A program made the translations under genes and the position numbers. Under the pieces are notes generated by a model. The model did not search any database, had not been told where the DNA came from, and worked only from the letters and a program-made list of their open reading frames with translations. A stretch of DNA of 64,000 nucleotides from Trochalopteron elliotii (lineage: Eukaryota > Chordata > Aves > Passeriformes > Leiothrichidae). The DNA lies in the NCBI GenBank assembly GCA_024734555.1, contig JANPWX010000215.1, positions 1,383,094 through 1,447,093 of the forward strand, given 5' to 3'. Positions 37,258-50,605 of the stretch are shown here, piece after piece. Each line of letters begins with the position of its first letter. Position 1 is the stretch's first letter.

Positions 37258-38158
37258 GTATGTATTTTCCCTAAAAAAAATGAATGTTCTCAGGGAGGAA
37301 AACTCATAATTTATTATTAACATCTTATAGTAGCTTTCCTTAAAAGTGGTAGTGGGAACATAAATGAAATGTGTTTATTTTCCAGAATTTAACTAAACCA
37401 AGAACTTTTCAGACTGTAGATAACATTATTACTATTATTTGAAAAGGTTAAATTATTAGTTTCCTTATATTTAACTTTATGCATTTTTATACATATGTGT
37501 AACTTCAAAAACATAAGACCACTTCAAGTCTTCCCTAGCACTAGTGGTGTTGTATGACGTTAAGAAACAATAAAGTTTTCCACAATTGTCAGCCTTAGAT
37601 TTCTATTTGGATGCCTGATATTTCTGCTTAGATGCCTGATGCCTGAGTCTGATTTCAATTATTTTGTCTAATTTAGACATAATTTGTCATGTGGTCTATT
37701 TATTCATTGTAAAAACAGAAACTTCTGCTGCATTTATTTCAGACTAATATAATATAATCAGAACATCTATTTAAAGAGAAGAGGCATGCAAATTTTTTCC
37801 AAGCCTTACTTTTAGTGCTTGCTAGACAATATTAGTATTCTAGGATGTAATGGACTAATGATACTTATCTTGCCCATCCTAGTAGGACACAGGTCTTCCA
37901 GAAAGACTTCAATGAAATACTTTAATATCTCCAACATAACGTTTTTAATTAGGTCATCTTAGTCAGGAGTCTTCATTTCCCTTCTTTACACTAAAGACTC
38001 AGGTTTGTTGCTAAGAATAAAATACAATTCCTGTTACCAAGAACAGTTACTGCAGCAGGATATAAGGAATGTGAGTCTTCACTACCTGTATGTTATCTGG
38101 CCTTCACTTTCATTCTAACTCATTTGGTTTATCATTTGTTATTTCTCCTACATCACAG

Positions 38159-38330
38159 AGGAAGAAGATCTTTGAGACCGAGGCTGTCATTCACTGTGGG
38201 CACTTTCCAGCACACTGGGGCACCCCTTTATTTGAGACTTCTTGGCACTTCAGTAAATAGGCAGGATGTGTTGACAGGACTGCAATTTCAGAGTACCTGC
38301 ATGAAGTGCTGGAATCAAGAGCTGAGGCAG
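38159..38330 (+). other. Exon-like segment (172 bp), unverified
   Basis: An ATTTCTCCTACATCACAG acceptor-like site and a GAGGCAG/GTACAG donor-like site bound this segment, 0.9 kb downstream of the previous candidate. The frame continuing in phase 0 from that candidate stops after 33 codons, inside the segment. Another frame stays open to the donor and would give a peptide containing FTVGTFQHTGAPLYLRLLG. The two frames disagree, so if transcribed this may be part of a non-coding RNA or a terminal exon. Confidence 0.2.
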
Positions 38331-38915
38331 GTACAGAAAGGAAAAATGTTTTAACCAGGGCAAGGTCTGGAGCATCCAGAGTTATATCAGAAACTGAGGA
38401 AAACAAGGAGAGAAACAGGAGGAACTCAGCGTCAGAAAAATTAGAAACAGGCAAAACTGAAAAGATTAAAAGCCTGCAATTGTTGGCTGGCATTAAAAAG
38501 CTCAGCATCAGAGAAGTCTGTTCCTTCCATAAGGAAGGAACTGTACAAGGAGGTATCAGCTGCAGTCTCAGTGAATTATAACATTGCCTATCTGTATTTG
38601 CCTACGGTCTGTCTACTTTTTGAATGTATTAGTTCACAGTACAGTGTCAATACCTATTAAAGGAAAGCAACAAACCAAACCAAAAATGTCATTCCACTCA
38701 AAAAACCCAACCATCCCACTGGCATGACACTCCTCAAAGTCAAAATAACAGCAAAAGTATCCTCCAGAAAATGATTCATCCAGAGTTTACAAGGCAAGAA
38801 TCTATAACCACCAAGGTGAAGTCAGGAGGACATTCAAGGTATTATTGTCTTGTATTTTCCAAAGAAAACCTTTTTCTCTGCATGATCCCATAAGTGGAAT
38901 TTTTGCAGAGCTTGG

Positions 38916-38948
38916 AACCTACTCCAAACCTACTCCAAGCCTACTCCA
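38916..38948. repeat. Short tandem repeat, three 11-bp units
   Basis: Three consecutive 11-bp units close to AACCTACTCCA, the third with one change (A to G). Too short to suggest a function. Confidence 0.85.
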
Positions 38949-39118
38949 CCTCACACCAAAATTTTTGTATGTGCAAGGCTGCAGAAGACCAGGAGAAGGA
39001 ATGCTGCCAAACACATTTTCTTCAAGGTAATAACAGATCAAATGGATCCTTGTGCTGCCAGTAACACATGCTAGGAAGAGTACTTTACCAATAAAAACAA
39101 ACCTAATGTGAGGCTGTT

Positions 39119-39252
39119 GTTTAATTTAATAATAATATAATTAATTATTGATATAGTATAATTATATCTTAAATTATAATATAATATGATTAAATAATAA
39201 TAATTAATAAGTAATAATAATTATTGTTTAATAATAAATAATATTTTATTCT
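39119..39252. repeat. AT-only low-complexity block (TAA/TTA-rich)
   Basis: About 130 bp composed almost entirely of A and T, dominated by AAT/TAA words such as ATAATAATTAATAA with scattered ATATAAT. It is prone to slippage and unwinding. Any open frame through it is meaningless. Confidence 0.9.
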
Positions 39253-39259
39253 GGATAGT

Positions 39260-42200
39260 CTCCTAATTGCTCTACAAACAAGCTCTTTTCCCTTTTCTCT
39301 GTGGACATGAATGTTGTTTTCCCCAAGTTTTTGGGGCCTTTTAACTCCTATCAGGCATCATTTCCAATTTAGCTACTGGGGATATTTTGTTATACTGCAT
39401 TCTTACTATGAAGGAAAAGAGAAATTTAACTAGAGAGATGGACTGGTTAAATTAGGAAACATTCATCATTAACATTTATTCTCAGGGCTGAGTAAACTGA
39501 ATTATCATTGGAACAGACATTCTAGGCACATTTATGCAATGATTTCATAAGTGTGCTGGTTTGGGTTTTTTTAAACTGGTGGAAGATTTGTTCCTACATT
39601 TGCACATGTTCCCTCTCAGGGCAAGAAGACATAAAATTCTCTGCCCCTAATGATATAAATCTGTAGCACTGCAGAATACACTGGGACTGCTACAAAGTTT
39701 TGTCAAGACAGCTACCATAAAAAAAATCCAAAGAAAATTGTTAATCTCATTTGGAAAAAGGTACATGCCCATTTTAGAATTTTTCTATATTTATCAAGCC
39801 CAAGATTATGAACATTTTTCAAGACTTACATGGCTAAAATTTAAGTTAAAACTTTCAACCCTCTTATAACAGTGGAAAGAAGAAAAGGGCAATAATTTAT
39901 ATTGGTTTGGATTTAAGAATTCTTTAAAATACGTACAAGATAATTCTTTCTATTTTCTCTAGGATCTCTGAATTCTTCTACTTCACATGACTCTATTCCT
40001 CACTGAGCAACAACAAGTCTTTTCTCAACACTGGATTGTATTACAAGTTGTTGGCTCTTTTCAAATCCTCTTCTTCTTACATTGTGCATAAGATGCCTTC
40101 TGCAGAACAGTTGGTACGAAAGGGAACAACAGATCTGAAAAGACAGTTAATCATGCTCTGAACAGATCAATTAATTCTGACTGAATAGCAAAAGATCTTA
40201 GAAGTTTTGCACTTTAAATAGATGGTTTGTGAGAGGTTTACTGGGTAAGTATATATCTAGGCCTTCCCTGTCCTTTTTACAGACAAAGGTTCTTAGTTAT
40301 TAGTGTAACACATTAAACAGGAATAGGTAAAAATATTTAAATAGTAATATAAATAGCTAATTCTAAAAAGAGAAACATATGATAGACAAATAGAAAAACA
40401 TTAATTTGAATTATCTCTTTATTCTTTGGGCTTATACAAAATGGCCACTGAAAATTAGATTTTTGCTTCTCTAGGCTGAATTTATGGGCTAAAGATTTAA
40501 GCATTTTATCTGAATCTGATTTGCCATTCTTGGTGTTTTAATTTTTATCAGTAATAAAAGCATCTATTTTATGTTCTAATTTCATTATTCCAGGTTTTCA
40601 AATGTGGTATTTCTATTTCAAAATATGTAAAAATACTGTAGAAATAAAATAAAGGTGTTAATTTATGTTCACATAAAATGTTTGCACTGTTTTCTATATG
40701 TTTCTGTGGATTATGCTTCAACCTCAGATACACTGGATTTCAGATGCCCCTCAAGCTACTTCTAAATCACTTTTGAATCACTGTTTAACAACCTTGTATT
40801 GAATCTGTATTTCTGATAGGTGTTAGTATAGATATACTTTTCCAAAATAGTAATATCATAGTTGTTGTTTTATTAATGTAAAAATACAGCTCTGGGCACG
40901 GATTCAATATATTCAGTTGGGCGATCAGACAGTGGATTGTGTGTGATGCATTCCAAACACAAACAGTTTACCATACAATTCCCAAATACCTACATGCAAA
41001 TCAGTAAATTAATCCTGATTTATTGCTAGATGTTTTTGGCAACCACCAGAGCAAACTCCATAAATGTTTTCAAAGGGGAAGAAAGAATTAGGAGACGGGG
41101 AGGAGCATCAAGAAGTGAGAGTGGAATAAATAAGCATTGTACTGAAATACTTAACTGAATCAAATTACAACGGTTAGTGCAGGAAGCAATCTTCCTTCCA
41201 ACAGTTCCCTTTGGCAAATTCACAAAAAAAAAAGGTATAGTCTTAAGGTTAACTCTACCACTGATAATGGTTCTAGGAGAACGTATGGTTCCAGTGCCCT
41301 AATGAACCAGTTATCTGGGTGATCCTCTGTTTTTTTTTCCATTTGTCTTCTCTTGTCCACAGGAAGGACTAACTTATTTTCCATTTCCTGTGAAATGCTT
41401 TCCTTTTTTCTCCATTGTACTCCAGACTGTTTCTTGTCAGGACATCTCCTTTTGGTCTCCAACTCTGTTGTTTGCACTGAAATTTACAGTATTGTCTCAA
41501 CTGCTTGAACGAGACTTTTAAATAGGGGACTGCAGTCCAGTTCTTGTTTTCCATAGCAAATGCTGGACTAAGTCAAGCAATATTTTGAAAATAAACAAAA
41601 AATATTATTTCAACTTTGAATTGTTGTAATAAGATGATGTAATAAGACCCAAATAAGGAAATGTAACAAATCTAAAATACCTAAATGTAGGTATTTTAAA
41701 CTGGTTCATATACATAGTCCTATGTCTTTGCTTCTTTATTCCAAAACCTGCTGGGAATGTGGTATTCCAGCAAATCATACCATACCTGGTATATGCACAT
41801 AATACCTGGGAGAGTTCTGCTGAAAAGGAAATGAATGAACTGGGAAGTGGAATCTTTGTAAATTATCTAGATTCATGACAGCAACTAGATTAATTGAACT
41901 TTTTGACTGCAAAGACATTCACTATAGCTATTCAGTTAAACCTCTGATAACTAACTAGAAGTGGAAAAAGAAAATAATATGGTGAAAAGGATTTTTGAAA
42001 TATTGATGTTGAAAGTAGGGTAGAGTTCTTTATGGAAAGGCGGGTAGATTATTAAATGAACAAAAGAACTATCTTTCATAGAGCTCTGCATTTCAGCACT
42101 GAAGAGAAAACTGACACATCAAATTTGTACAACAAAAGGAAAGGGTTTATCAGCTTCTAAATGCATTATATAAGGATGATTGTTAATCCTTGGAAAAACT

Positions 42201-43020
42201 ACTGTGGTTAAAGGAAAAAGAGTCTTAGCATAAAGGCCTAAAAATGGCCAAGTTCAGCCAGATAAAGCATTCAGAGAAAATGAAAAGCAGTAGAAGTCTG
42301 TTCAAACATTCAGAGTTTTCTTCTGCTTGTACATGCATACAAGGTATACTAAATTTGTATATGTTATTTGTGAGTTTTTAATATTGTTTTCAATTGAAAC
42401 ATTGCTGTAAAAATTTCAACTACTGATGTATATAATACCCTACAGAAAATGCCTCACCATTAGTCGCACACAGAAAAGTATAACACTTAATTGGGGAAAG
42501 GAATATAACTTCTATTTCTGTGTTTTCTTCAACACATGGGACCTGGGACATGAAGGTCATCTTCTACAATGGCCTAAAGCTACAGCACTCACTTGTTAAG
42601 CAGGAGACACAGCTTTTCTTCCACTGGGACAGTATCTTTATTGCACACAATGTTGTGTATTCCTGAAATTATTCTTTTCAGCCACTATAAAATTTAAGAT
42701 AAAGAACACATTGTTTAAGACAAGGATCAGAATACCTATCGCTCACATTTTCAAACCCTAAGCACTGCAACGCCTCCTTTCACCAAAGCTGCTCCTTCTT
42801 TTCCAGCCAGGCTTGTGAACTAAGGCATTTCCTGGGAAGTGACAGGTCTGCATCTGGAATACCCAAAACAGAAGTGTTATAGGCAAACAAGTGGATTTTT
42901 TTCTAATGGTTTCTTTTATGAAGAATTATCACTATTTTATCTACCTTCTTTAAAAAAAAATTAAATCCATCTGTAATTTCTTACACCTCAAACTATGGAA
43001 CAAGCCTTGTCCCTGGCTTC
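39260..43020. other. Non-coding unique DNA
   Basis: No gene or transposon is recognised between the AT block and the LTR at 43 kb. Overlapping short minus-strand frames at 41026-41554 have no recognised domain or splice sites. Confidence 0.5.
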
Positions 43021-43025
43021 CTGTT

Positions 43026-44087
43026 TGTGGTGAGCTGGTCCTGACTGGCACAAGGTTTCCAAGAAGCCCCTCTTATCAGGTAGAGAAAATATGATGGAAA
43101 GATCATGGCTCGAGATAGGGACAGATAAATCCCTTACCAATCACTGTCTTGGGCAAAATAGGCTTTACTAGGGGAAAAATAGTTTAATTTATGGACAATT
43201 ATTTGTAATAGACTAGAATAGTGAAAAATAAAATCACCTTCCCTTTACCCCTCCCTTCTTCCCAGATTCAACTTCACTTTGGATTTCTCTACCTCCTCCC
43301 CCTGCATGGCTCAGGGAGATAGGAAATGAGAGCTGTGACCACAATGATTTCTCTGTTCTGCTCCTTTATCCTCATGCTCTTCTCCTGCTCCAAGGTGGGA
43401 TCCCACCCACAGGAGACACTCCATGGAATTCACCAAGTGCCCTTCCCATGGGCTGCAGTTTTACACAAACTGTCCCTTCCCCAGGGTACAGTCTGTCAGG
43501 AACAGGTTGCTGCAGTTCCCCACAGGGTCACAAGTACCGCCAGCAAACTTGCTCCAGCATGGGCTCTTCTCTCCATGGGTCCACAGGTTCTGCCAGGAGC
43601 CGCCTCCTGTGTGGGATTCCCAGGGGGTCACAGGTTTCTTCAGGCATCCACCTGTTCCAGCATGGGGTCCTCAGCAGTCTGCAGGTGGATCTCTCCTCTA
43701 CTGTGAACCCTCATGGGCCACAGGTGGACATCCTGCTGCACCATGGCCTGCACCACAGGCTGCATGGGAATTCCAGCTCCCGCATGTGGAACATTTCCTT
43801 CCCCTCCTACTCCATTGACCGTGGTGTCTGCAGGGATGTTTCTCTCACATAGTCTCACTCCTCTCACAGGCGTTGCAGTGATTTTTACCCTTTCTTAAAT
43901 ATGTTATCTCAGACATTACAAAAAGTAGTCTATGAATATTACTTCTTGGCTCTATTTTGGCCAGTGGTGGATTTGTCTTGGAGGCAGCTGGAACTGTTTC
44001 TGTCTGGATGGTGGCAGCTGCTGGTGTCACAGAAACCACTCTTGCACCTCCTCCACTATCAAAACCTTGCCATGCAAATCCAATAAA
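43026..44087 (-). mobile_element. Avian endogenous retrovirus solo LTR
   Basis: A 1.06-kb block matches a common avian ERV LTR remembered from many bird genomes, read on the minus strand. The sense start is at the right end (the plus-strand words AAAACCTTGCCATGCAAATCC are the complement of its opening). The body carries degenerate CTCCAGCATGGG / CCACAGGG tandem words at about 43380-43720. The sense end is at the left (complement of TGTGGTGAGCTGG). The expected AATAAATTAAA poly(A) region survives as a changed CATAAATTAAA complement near 43185-43195. Flanks are CTGTT (43021-43025) and TTGTT (44088-44092), a 5-bp target duplication with one mismatch, as expected for ERVL-type insertions. No retroviral genes lie next to it, so it is a solo LTR. 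Open frames inside it are by-products of the GC-rich repeats. Confidence 0.8.
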
Positions 44088-44092
44088 TTGTT

Positions 44093-45203
44093 AAAATAAT
44101 TACTCTGAGGGCTGTTCTTAAATTCTAAAACTTTCTTGACCTTGGGTGCTGACCATGGTGCTCAGAATGGGACAATACTGTTTTGGAGCAAGTTTACAGA
44201 TGCATGAAGAATTTCTTTAATAAAAAAGGGTAGAAACACATAGAACACTTCAGTGACTTCAAAGCAAGAAACCATAGTGTGATTATAATTGGGTGAATTT
44301 CTCTTAAAAATCATTTTATTTTAATGTAACCCTTACAGTAAAGGAACTATTCAAACAACAATGAAAGATATCTGCAATTCCAGGGCAAAGAAAGAAGAAA
44401 GAAAACTACATTCCTTTTCAATGCCTTTCTTTGTTTTTGTTTCCCCTTCTTTCCCTTTCTCTTTGCTTCCTTAACTCTAGCCCTGATGTCCTTCCTGTTT
44501 TATTCTGCAGATATTTCTACTCGTATTAGAGCCTCTCTTTGTCTTTTTCTTCGCATTCAAGTCTTTTTCAACCAACTACCAGTGCTCTGCAAAATGCTCC
44601 AAACTTGAGGGACAGTGACAGCCATTTGGACATCTCCCCTCTCATAACTTCTCCACAGGCACATAGATCAGTGTCCTCTTCATGCTTCTCAGCAACACAG
44701 TATTTATTAAATACATTTTCTGTGTCATATAGATAGAAAAAGAGAGATGATCTCAACATAAAGGTGATTGAAAAGTACTCAGGGTGATTAAGGCTCAGTA
44801 GTGCTTGAATGTTTTCAAGCAGCTCTGACCCATAAAGGAGAGCTGGTCCTTCACAACTTCATGGAAGGCATAAGACTCTATTAGTTGATGAAATTTGTAA
44901 AACACAGTACATACTTATCTGGGCTTGTACTGATTTCAATAACTATCTGGATTTAAAAAGGAAATGATAAAATCATGTAAAGGTAGACTCTAAGAAAAAG
45001 GCATTCCTATTTTCAGGGATGAGTGGCTCATAATACAGAGTTATATAGTAACCTACCAAAACAAAATTTGTAGAGCTCAGTGGAGTATGAATAGAAACTT
45101 GGAGGGGAAAGCAAGGACAACTGGATAACACAATATTTTCAGAGGGAAAAAAAAAGTGGGTGAAGGCTTTTCTTATCATTGCCTATCAAAATAATATCAA
45201 AAG
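44093..45203. other. Non-coding unique DNA before the assembly gap
   Basis: No gene is recognised. A pyrimidine-rich tract lies at about 44420-44520. Nothing marks the approach to the gap on this side. Confidence 0.5.
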
Positions 45204-45580
45204 NNNNNNNNNNNNNNNNNNNNNNNNNNNNNNNNNNNNNNNNNNNNNNNNNNNNNNNNNNNNNNNNNNNNNNNNNNNNNNNNNNNNNNNNNNNNNNNNN
45301 NNNNNNNNNNNNNNNNNNNNNNNNNNNNNNNNNNNNNNNNNNNNNNNNNNNNNNNNNNNNNNNNNNNNNNNNNNNNNNNNNNNNNNNNNNNNNNNNNNNN
45401 NNNNNNNNNNNNNNNNNNNNNNNNNNNNNNNNNNNNNNNNNNNNNNNNNNNNNNNNNNNNNNNNNNNNNNNNNNNNNNNNNNNNNNNNNNNNNNNNNNNN
45501 NNNNNNNNNNNNNNNNNNNNNNNNNNNNNNNNNNNNNNNNNNNNNNNNNNNNNNNNNNNNNNNNNNNNNNNNNNNNNNNN
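45204..45580. other. Assembly gap (377 N)
   Basis: Unknown bases. The length may be an estimate. Frames apparently crossing it are artefacts of the undefined bases. The right edge lies directly in a GGGAA tandem repeat, so the missing sequence probably includes more of that repeat. Confidence 1.
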
Positions 45581-45612
45581 AGGGAAGGGAAGGGAAGGGA
45601 AGGGAAGGGAAG
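45581..45612. repeat. (GGGAA)n microsatellite at the gap edge
   Basis: At least six uninterrupted pentanucleotide units directly follow the gap. The G-runs (GGG separated by AA) fit the G3N1-7 pattern of an intramolecular G-quadruplex on the plus strand, and the all-purine strand could also form a triplex. Either could stop sequencing or assembly and explain the gap. Confidence 0.92.
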
Positions 45613-48600
45613 TTGTTTTACTTTAAATACATATTAGAGGAATTAGAGGAAATAATATAATTAAAATCCTAGACTTCCTGATCCATCTGTTTTCTTCTAA
45701 ACACATTGTCATCATCACAAATGGCATTCAATGAGCAAAAGTTGCACACAGTTGTTGAGCACTTCATTATCACTTCATTATTAGCAGAACTTTATTTTTG
45801 TTTTTAATTATCTTTTTAACTGAATAAGAATGTAGGAAGTGTTAAATGGTAGAATTTATTGTATCAAGGACCACAAAGGGGAACTACTTCCAGTATTTGT
45901 TTTCATTTGTGTTTCTTTGCTTTGTAGTGCTTTCTAATGTTTCTCTCTTTTAAATAGTTTTCTCATTATAAATATGTACTTTCATCTTTAACATTCTTTT
46001 TCAGAAATAAATGTGACATACAGCACTCTGCACTTGGGATACTACAAACTCAGGATATGGCTTTCAGAATGTTCATTAAGGAAGTTATTTGCTTTAGTAG
46101 CATCAAAAAATATAGAAAGCATACAAAAAATCTGAGTCTTGTTGTATGCAGAAGATGCACAGCCTGCCTTTTCTGTGGGTGTGATGGAATGCATTTCAGA
46201 ATATTTGGGTTGTCAAGGAACTAGACAATACCTGAGAGGGTCTCTGAATGCCATGGCATCCATTTTTAATGGAGCTGATTCCAGCCTGGGGGTGGTTCAC
46301 CTCAAAACCATGATTATGTGTGAACAAATCTGTTTACTAGTATAATGGTGGAAAAAGTATGTTTGGATAATGCTGTCCAGTGTTAGGGGGCTCTCCAAAT
46401 TTTCTGATTGATTGATTTATTACCATCATTTTCTCTGGTGCTGAATTTAAATCATCAGAGGTTAGCTGATACAGAAAGTAACATGGACCTGCCTTCTGTT
46501 CTTAAAGTAAATTACTGTTCTGATTCAAGAAAGGTTGATTTTCTTGTCAGCATCTCTAGATTAGATGCTGCAGCACCTATAATACACTTGCTTTGCTACT
46601 GCAAAACTGTAGTCTTCCATTTGTCTTCCCAAGTGCTCAAAATTGCTGTGGCACACACAGCATTGATTATTTTTTATTTCAAATGTCTCATCTTAAGCTG
46701 ACTGACACCACACTCCAAGGACATGGAAAACTAGCATATGTTCTCTACTGCTTCAAAAACAAACCAGTGGGATTAAAAACTGCTGTTAATATTGCAACAT
46801 TTAAAGTTTAGATTTCTCCTTCTTGTGTGAGGAGAAAGCAGATGGAGGGACTGCATGCATTTTCTGATTAGTATAGTCTGGGCTTGAGAAGGGTTGCCTA
46901 ACACACATTTAGCACAAGTCAGAAACAAAGCTATTGCTAACTCCCTTCAGGTTCTCTTACTATGGCAACCCAGCAAGATAAAGATGAAAATATTTCACTA
47001 TCTTCTGCTGTTCCTCTATGGTCTGCACGCAGTCGCTTTTGAATGCTTTTAATTAAAGCACTTTGAAAGATTTTTGAAAAACTTGGAGCAAAAAAAAAAT
47101 CATAAAATGAGATTGTAAAAATTACTGTTAGTGAAAAAGGTAAAAAGCAGGTTTACCTCTCCTCTCCCTTTTCTGTCAGTCCCCTTTCACTCCTGCTCTC
47201 CAGTTCATTAATATTTTGGTTTTTAGTATGTTGGTTACAGTAACTAAGCGTTAATTTGTTCCTTGGCATATTACACTGAGATGAACCTGATTAATTAAAA
47301 CAGGAAGCACCGTCCCTGAAGCACCATGGCTGGTGCCTTGGTGTTGATGCCTCGGGTTTTGTGTGTAATGAGAGTCCTGGCTGCAGGCAAAGGGAGACCG
47401 CACACTTCCCCACCTCTGACGTGGAACAGAATTAAGCATTAACTCTGTAGCAGACCCCTGCTTATCAGCAACCTTGCTATTACTATACCAACCCTGATGT
47501 GCATAAGCAATATTTTCATCCACTTCCCAAGAGATTTATCTAGCTGTTGAAGTAGAAAATGAATATTTTACAGTTCACTTGTCTGATCAATTACCTACAA
47601 GCTGCTGCAGTATTTTATAGCCAGTGGGAGAGCTGTGTAGGTGATGATAGAGAAATCTGGAGGGAATGTGTTAGCCAACTACAAAAAGGGGACTAAAACT
47701 GTGAATGAGCCATCAGTAACAATCCTTTTGTTCATAAGGGTCTAGCCAGAAATTACAGTGTAACCAATTAAAGAACATAAATGATAATCAGCAGAATGTG
47801 AATTCCAGAGGTAAAGAAATTTGATTGCTTGATTGGAGGATAATGAAGTGCAGAGATGATTCAAAACCAACCTCTTCTCTGTGAAACATCTCCCTCAGTA
47901 CTTTATTTACCATTTTTGTCTTTTAGATAATTGGAAGAAACTCTTTCCTAGAGACACTTTGGAAATTAAATTAACCAACTCAAAGTTAAATTGTGCACAC
48001 TTTTTAGGCAAGGTATTAAAGATCATAATACAAAAGTTTCAACAACCTAAGCTCCCAGAGGTTTCTTTTAATAGAAAAACTTTGTGTTGGCAATTCATTT
48101 CAAGAACATTACACATGACATCTTGAATAAGTTAGTGAAAGCTCTCTTATCTGATTGCATGTGAATTGTGTTTTCTCTCTAAAAACCTGTAAGGAATATT
48201 TGTCTGTTACTTACAGAGTGCACAGTGACAAGTTCAAATCCTTATTTAAAAATGGTGAAAGCATAAGGAAGCAACCTGGAAGATTCACAAGGTAGTTTGT
48301 GTTTGGCTGTTTAAAATTCCTGCTGTTTAGTCCAAGAGTTTTAAACATGTCTTCATTCTTTAATTTACAGACGACCCTGTGGGAGAGGTAAGTTTGTATC
48401 TGTAGCAAGAAAATCAAATCTGATTTGTTTAGTGATAACAACAAATATCACTTAGACTTAAATGACTTTCAGGCCTTCAAATCTAAAGGAAAAATAAATC
48501 TGAGATCAGTTAAAATTCAGATATAGCATTGGAAGTCTGGACTTTTTTCCTTATTCTACAACATCATCAAAAGGTAAGCACTGTAAATATATGTTGCTGA

Positions 48601-50510
48601 CTGAGTACAGATTATTTGCCTCATATACACTTGATTAACTGCAGCTTCTTTTAAGTTATACCATGCTTTTGTCTTTTAGGAGAATGTGTCTTCCTTATTG
48701 CAAGCTTTTGATTAAGCTCTTTTTTATTGAGCCTTTATCAGTGTTTATTGAATATAGAAAAACAGACTGAAGAATGAAGGTTTTTTTCTATAATAAGTTC
48801 CTTTTTAACTAGCCTTTGAACAGGAAGTATTCAAAATACAAAAAAAAATCACTTTTTATACATATTAAAAAATCTGATGTGTGAAGAAGTCCATTTATTA
48901 AAATTGTCTTTCACTGGTTTTACTCTCAAAACTTTGCTTACATCACTACAATGGCAGAGATTTTATCCAAAGGGAAGAAAATAATCTTCTACTTCTATTA
49001 TATGTCTCTTATTAAAATATCTTGTATTTATTTTACCAAGTCCCCAAAGCCTTCATAAATGACTGTTACTCTGTTGGCCCAAACTCACAGCATAATCTAC
49101 TACCAAAGTTTAAAACTTCTTTCAAAGGCACATTATTTTTGAAGCAAAGCAGCTGAGACAGGACAGGACATTATCCATGTTTTCTTGTAGAGCAACTGAT
49201 CTCTCAGTTTTTTGCTTACACTACATGTTTTAGGCTGTCTAATACCAGTAACAATCCAAGAACAGCAGTTGATTGAACACTGGCTAAAAACTTGCTTTGA
49301 AAATTTTAGCGAATTTTTTTTATCTTTAATTGCATTATTTGCGTGACCATTAATTATCCAGACAGGGACTTGCAAGAGTCAAATAGAATGCTGTTGCCTA
49401 GTTAAAATTTTTTGTGTTACTTGATTTACTCTTATTCTAGAGCTCCATTTTGTGGCTGATTTTATTGGAAAAGCATGACATTGTATAAATAACCTTCCCT
49501 ATGAGATTTAGTCTACCAAAGTCCTCCTTCATCTGCAAGGTGGATACCAAAACTTAATGGTGTCACAGATGGCTTTACCAGTCTGCCTGCTTTACAGACC
49601 TTTTCAATACTGAGTTTTGTAAATTTATTGGGCTTCAGTCATATCTTAAAATTTTCTTACCCCTTTAAATGTTTTCTTGTGCATGCTCTGAAAATGGTGA
49701 GTGTGGGCACTCCATCACTCTAATAATTTTGATGGCACTCCTCAGGCACTCACTGCATGGAGTAGTCATGGTAACTGGAAAACAGCCCAGTCTGACATGG
49801 TAGACAAATTTTTTGTAATGGTCACAGAGCACAGTAGGCTCCAGGTTCACATTGTGCAACACCCACAGGAGCTACAGTCCCAAATAACAGTGAAAGTGGT
49901 GAGGGAGGACTTGACCCACTCTCCTTCTCCAGATGAGCCACAAAGAAGGAGGAGCTCAGCTGGCCAGGACAGGAGGATTGTGGGCAGGAAGGACCATGGG
50001 TCCATTCTGCTGTTGGGAGCAGGACACATCAATCCATGGTTCTTTTCATCAGGCCTGCTATTGCTTTTTCTGCAGTGAAATTTCAATGTGAAATGCACAG
50101 AAAGTCTAGCATGGAGCCCAAGGCCAGGCCTGCCCTGAGGGCCAATTCCAGACAAGCTAGGCTTCTAAATTGAGAAAGTCCCAAGTTTCATCATCTGTAA
50201 GTGTAACCATACTGCTTTTAAAAGCTACCACACCAGCCAAGAACTAGTTAACACCATCCTGTTAGGAGTTAACACTGTCCCATTGGGCCAAAACAAGAAA
50301 AATCCTATCTTCTACATTTCAGAAAGAAATATGTTTTATATTTTTAGATGTAAATTTTACTTCATGTGTAGATAGTAAAGTGTTTCCAAATTGAATTCCT
50401 TTGAAGCCAACTGGGAAAAAAACACTGAGATGAAATGACATAGTTTTATCTGGGATACTCAACATCACAGAGGATGTCAGTGGAATAGGACAATAAAATA
50501 AATCTAACTA
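45613..50510. other. Non-coding unique DNA
   Basis: No gene is recognised. A strong acceptor-like TTCTTTTTCAG ends at about 46004, but the frame after it has no donor or recognised peptide. GC-richer patches at about 47290-47480 and 49690-50160 have several mutually overlapping open frames on both strands. The second may be an old repeat, but I cannot name it. Confidence 0.45.
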
Positions 50511-50605
50511 GAAAAAAAAACCACAAAAAAAAAAAAATAAAAAACCCCACCAAAACCAAACCACCACCAAAAAACCAACCCAAACAAAAAAAAACCCCAC
50601 CACAC
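50511..50605. repeat. A/C-only low-complexity tract
   Basis: About 95 bp with almost no G or T on the plus strand: A-runs mixed with ACCACC, CCAAACC and CCCCACC words. The complementary strand is T/G-only. Such tracts are frequent in bird DNA. Confidence 0.9.

Noticed and set aside
43326..43867. Long plus-strand frames of 126-134 codons with Cys, Ser and Gln repeats
   Set aside because: They lie entirely inside the solo LTR and read its degenerate CTCCAGCATGGG repeats. Three overlapping frames are open at once.
45160..45660. Frames of 152-166 codons
   Set aside because: Nearly all codons are undefined because they cross the assembly gap.
46005..46135. Strong acceptor (TTCTTTTTCAG) followed by a frame containing NVTYSTLHLG, slightly like a receptor tail motif
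   Set aside because: No donor, no membrane segment and no lectin-like exon nearby, so the likeness is probably chance.
49690..50160. GC-richer patch with overlapping frames, suspected old LTR
   Set aside because: No TG...CA ends, target duplication or remembered consensus could be identified.
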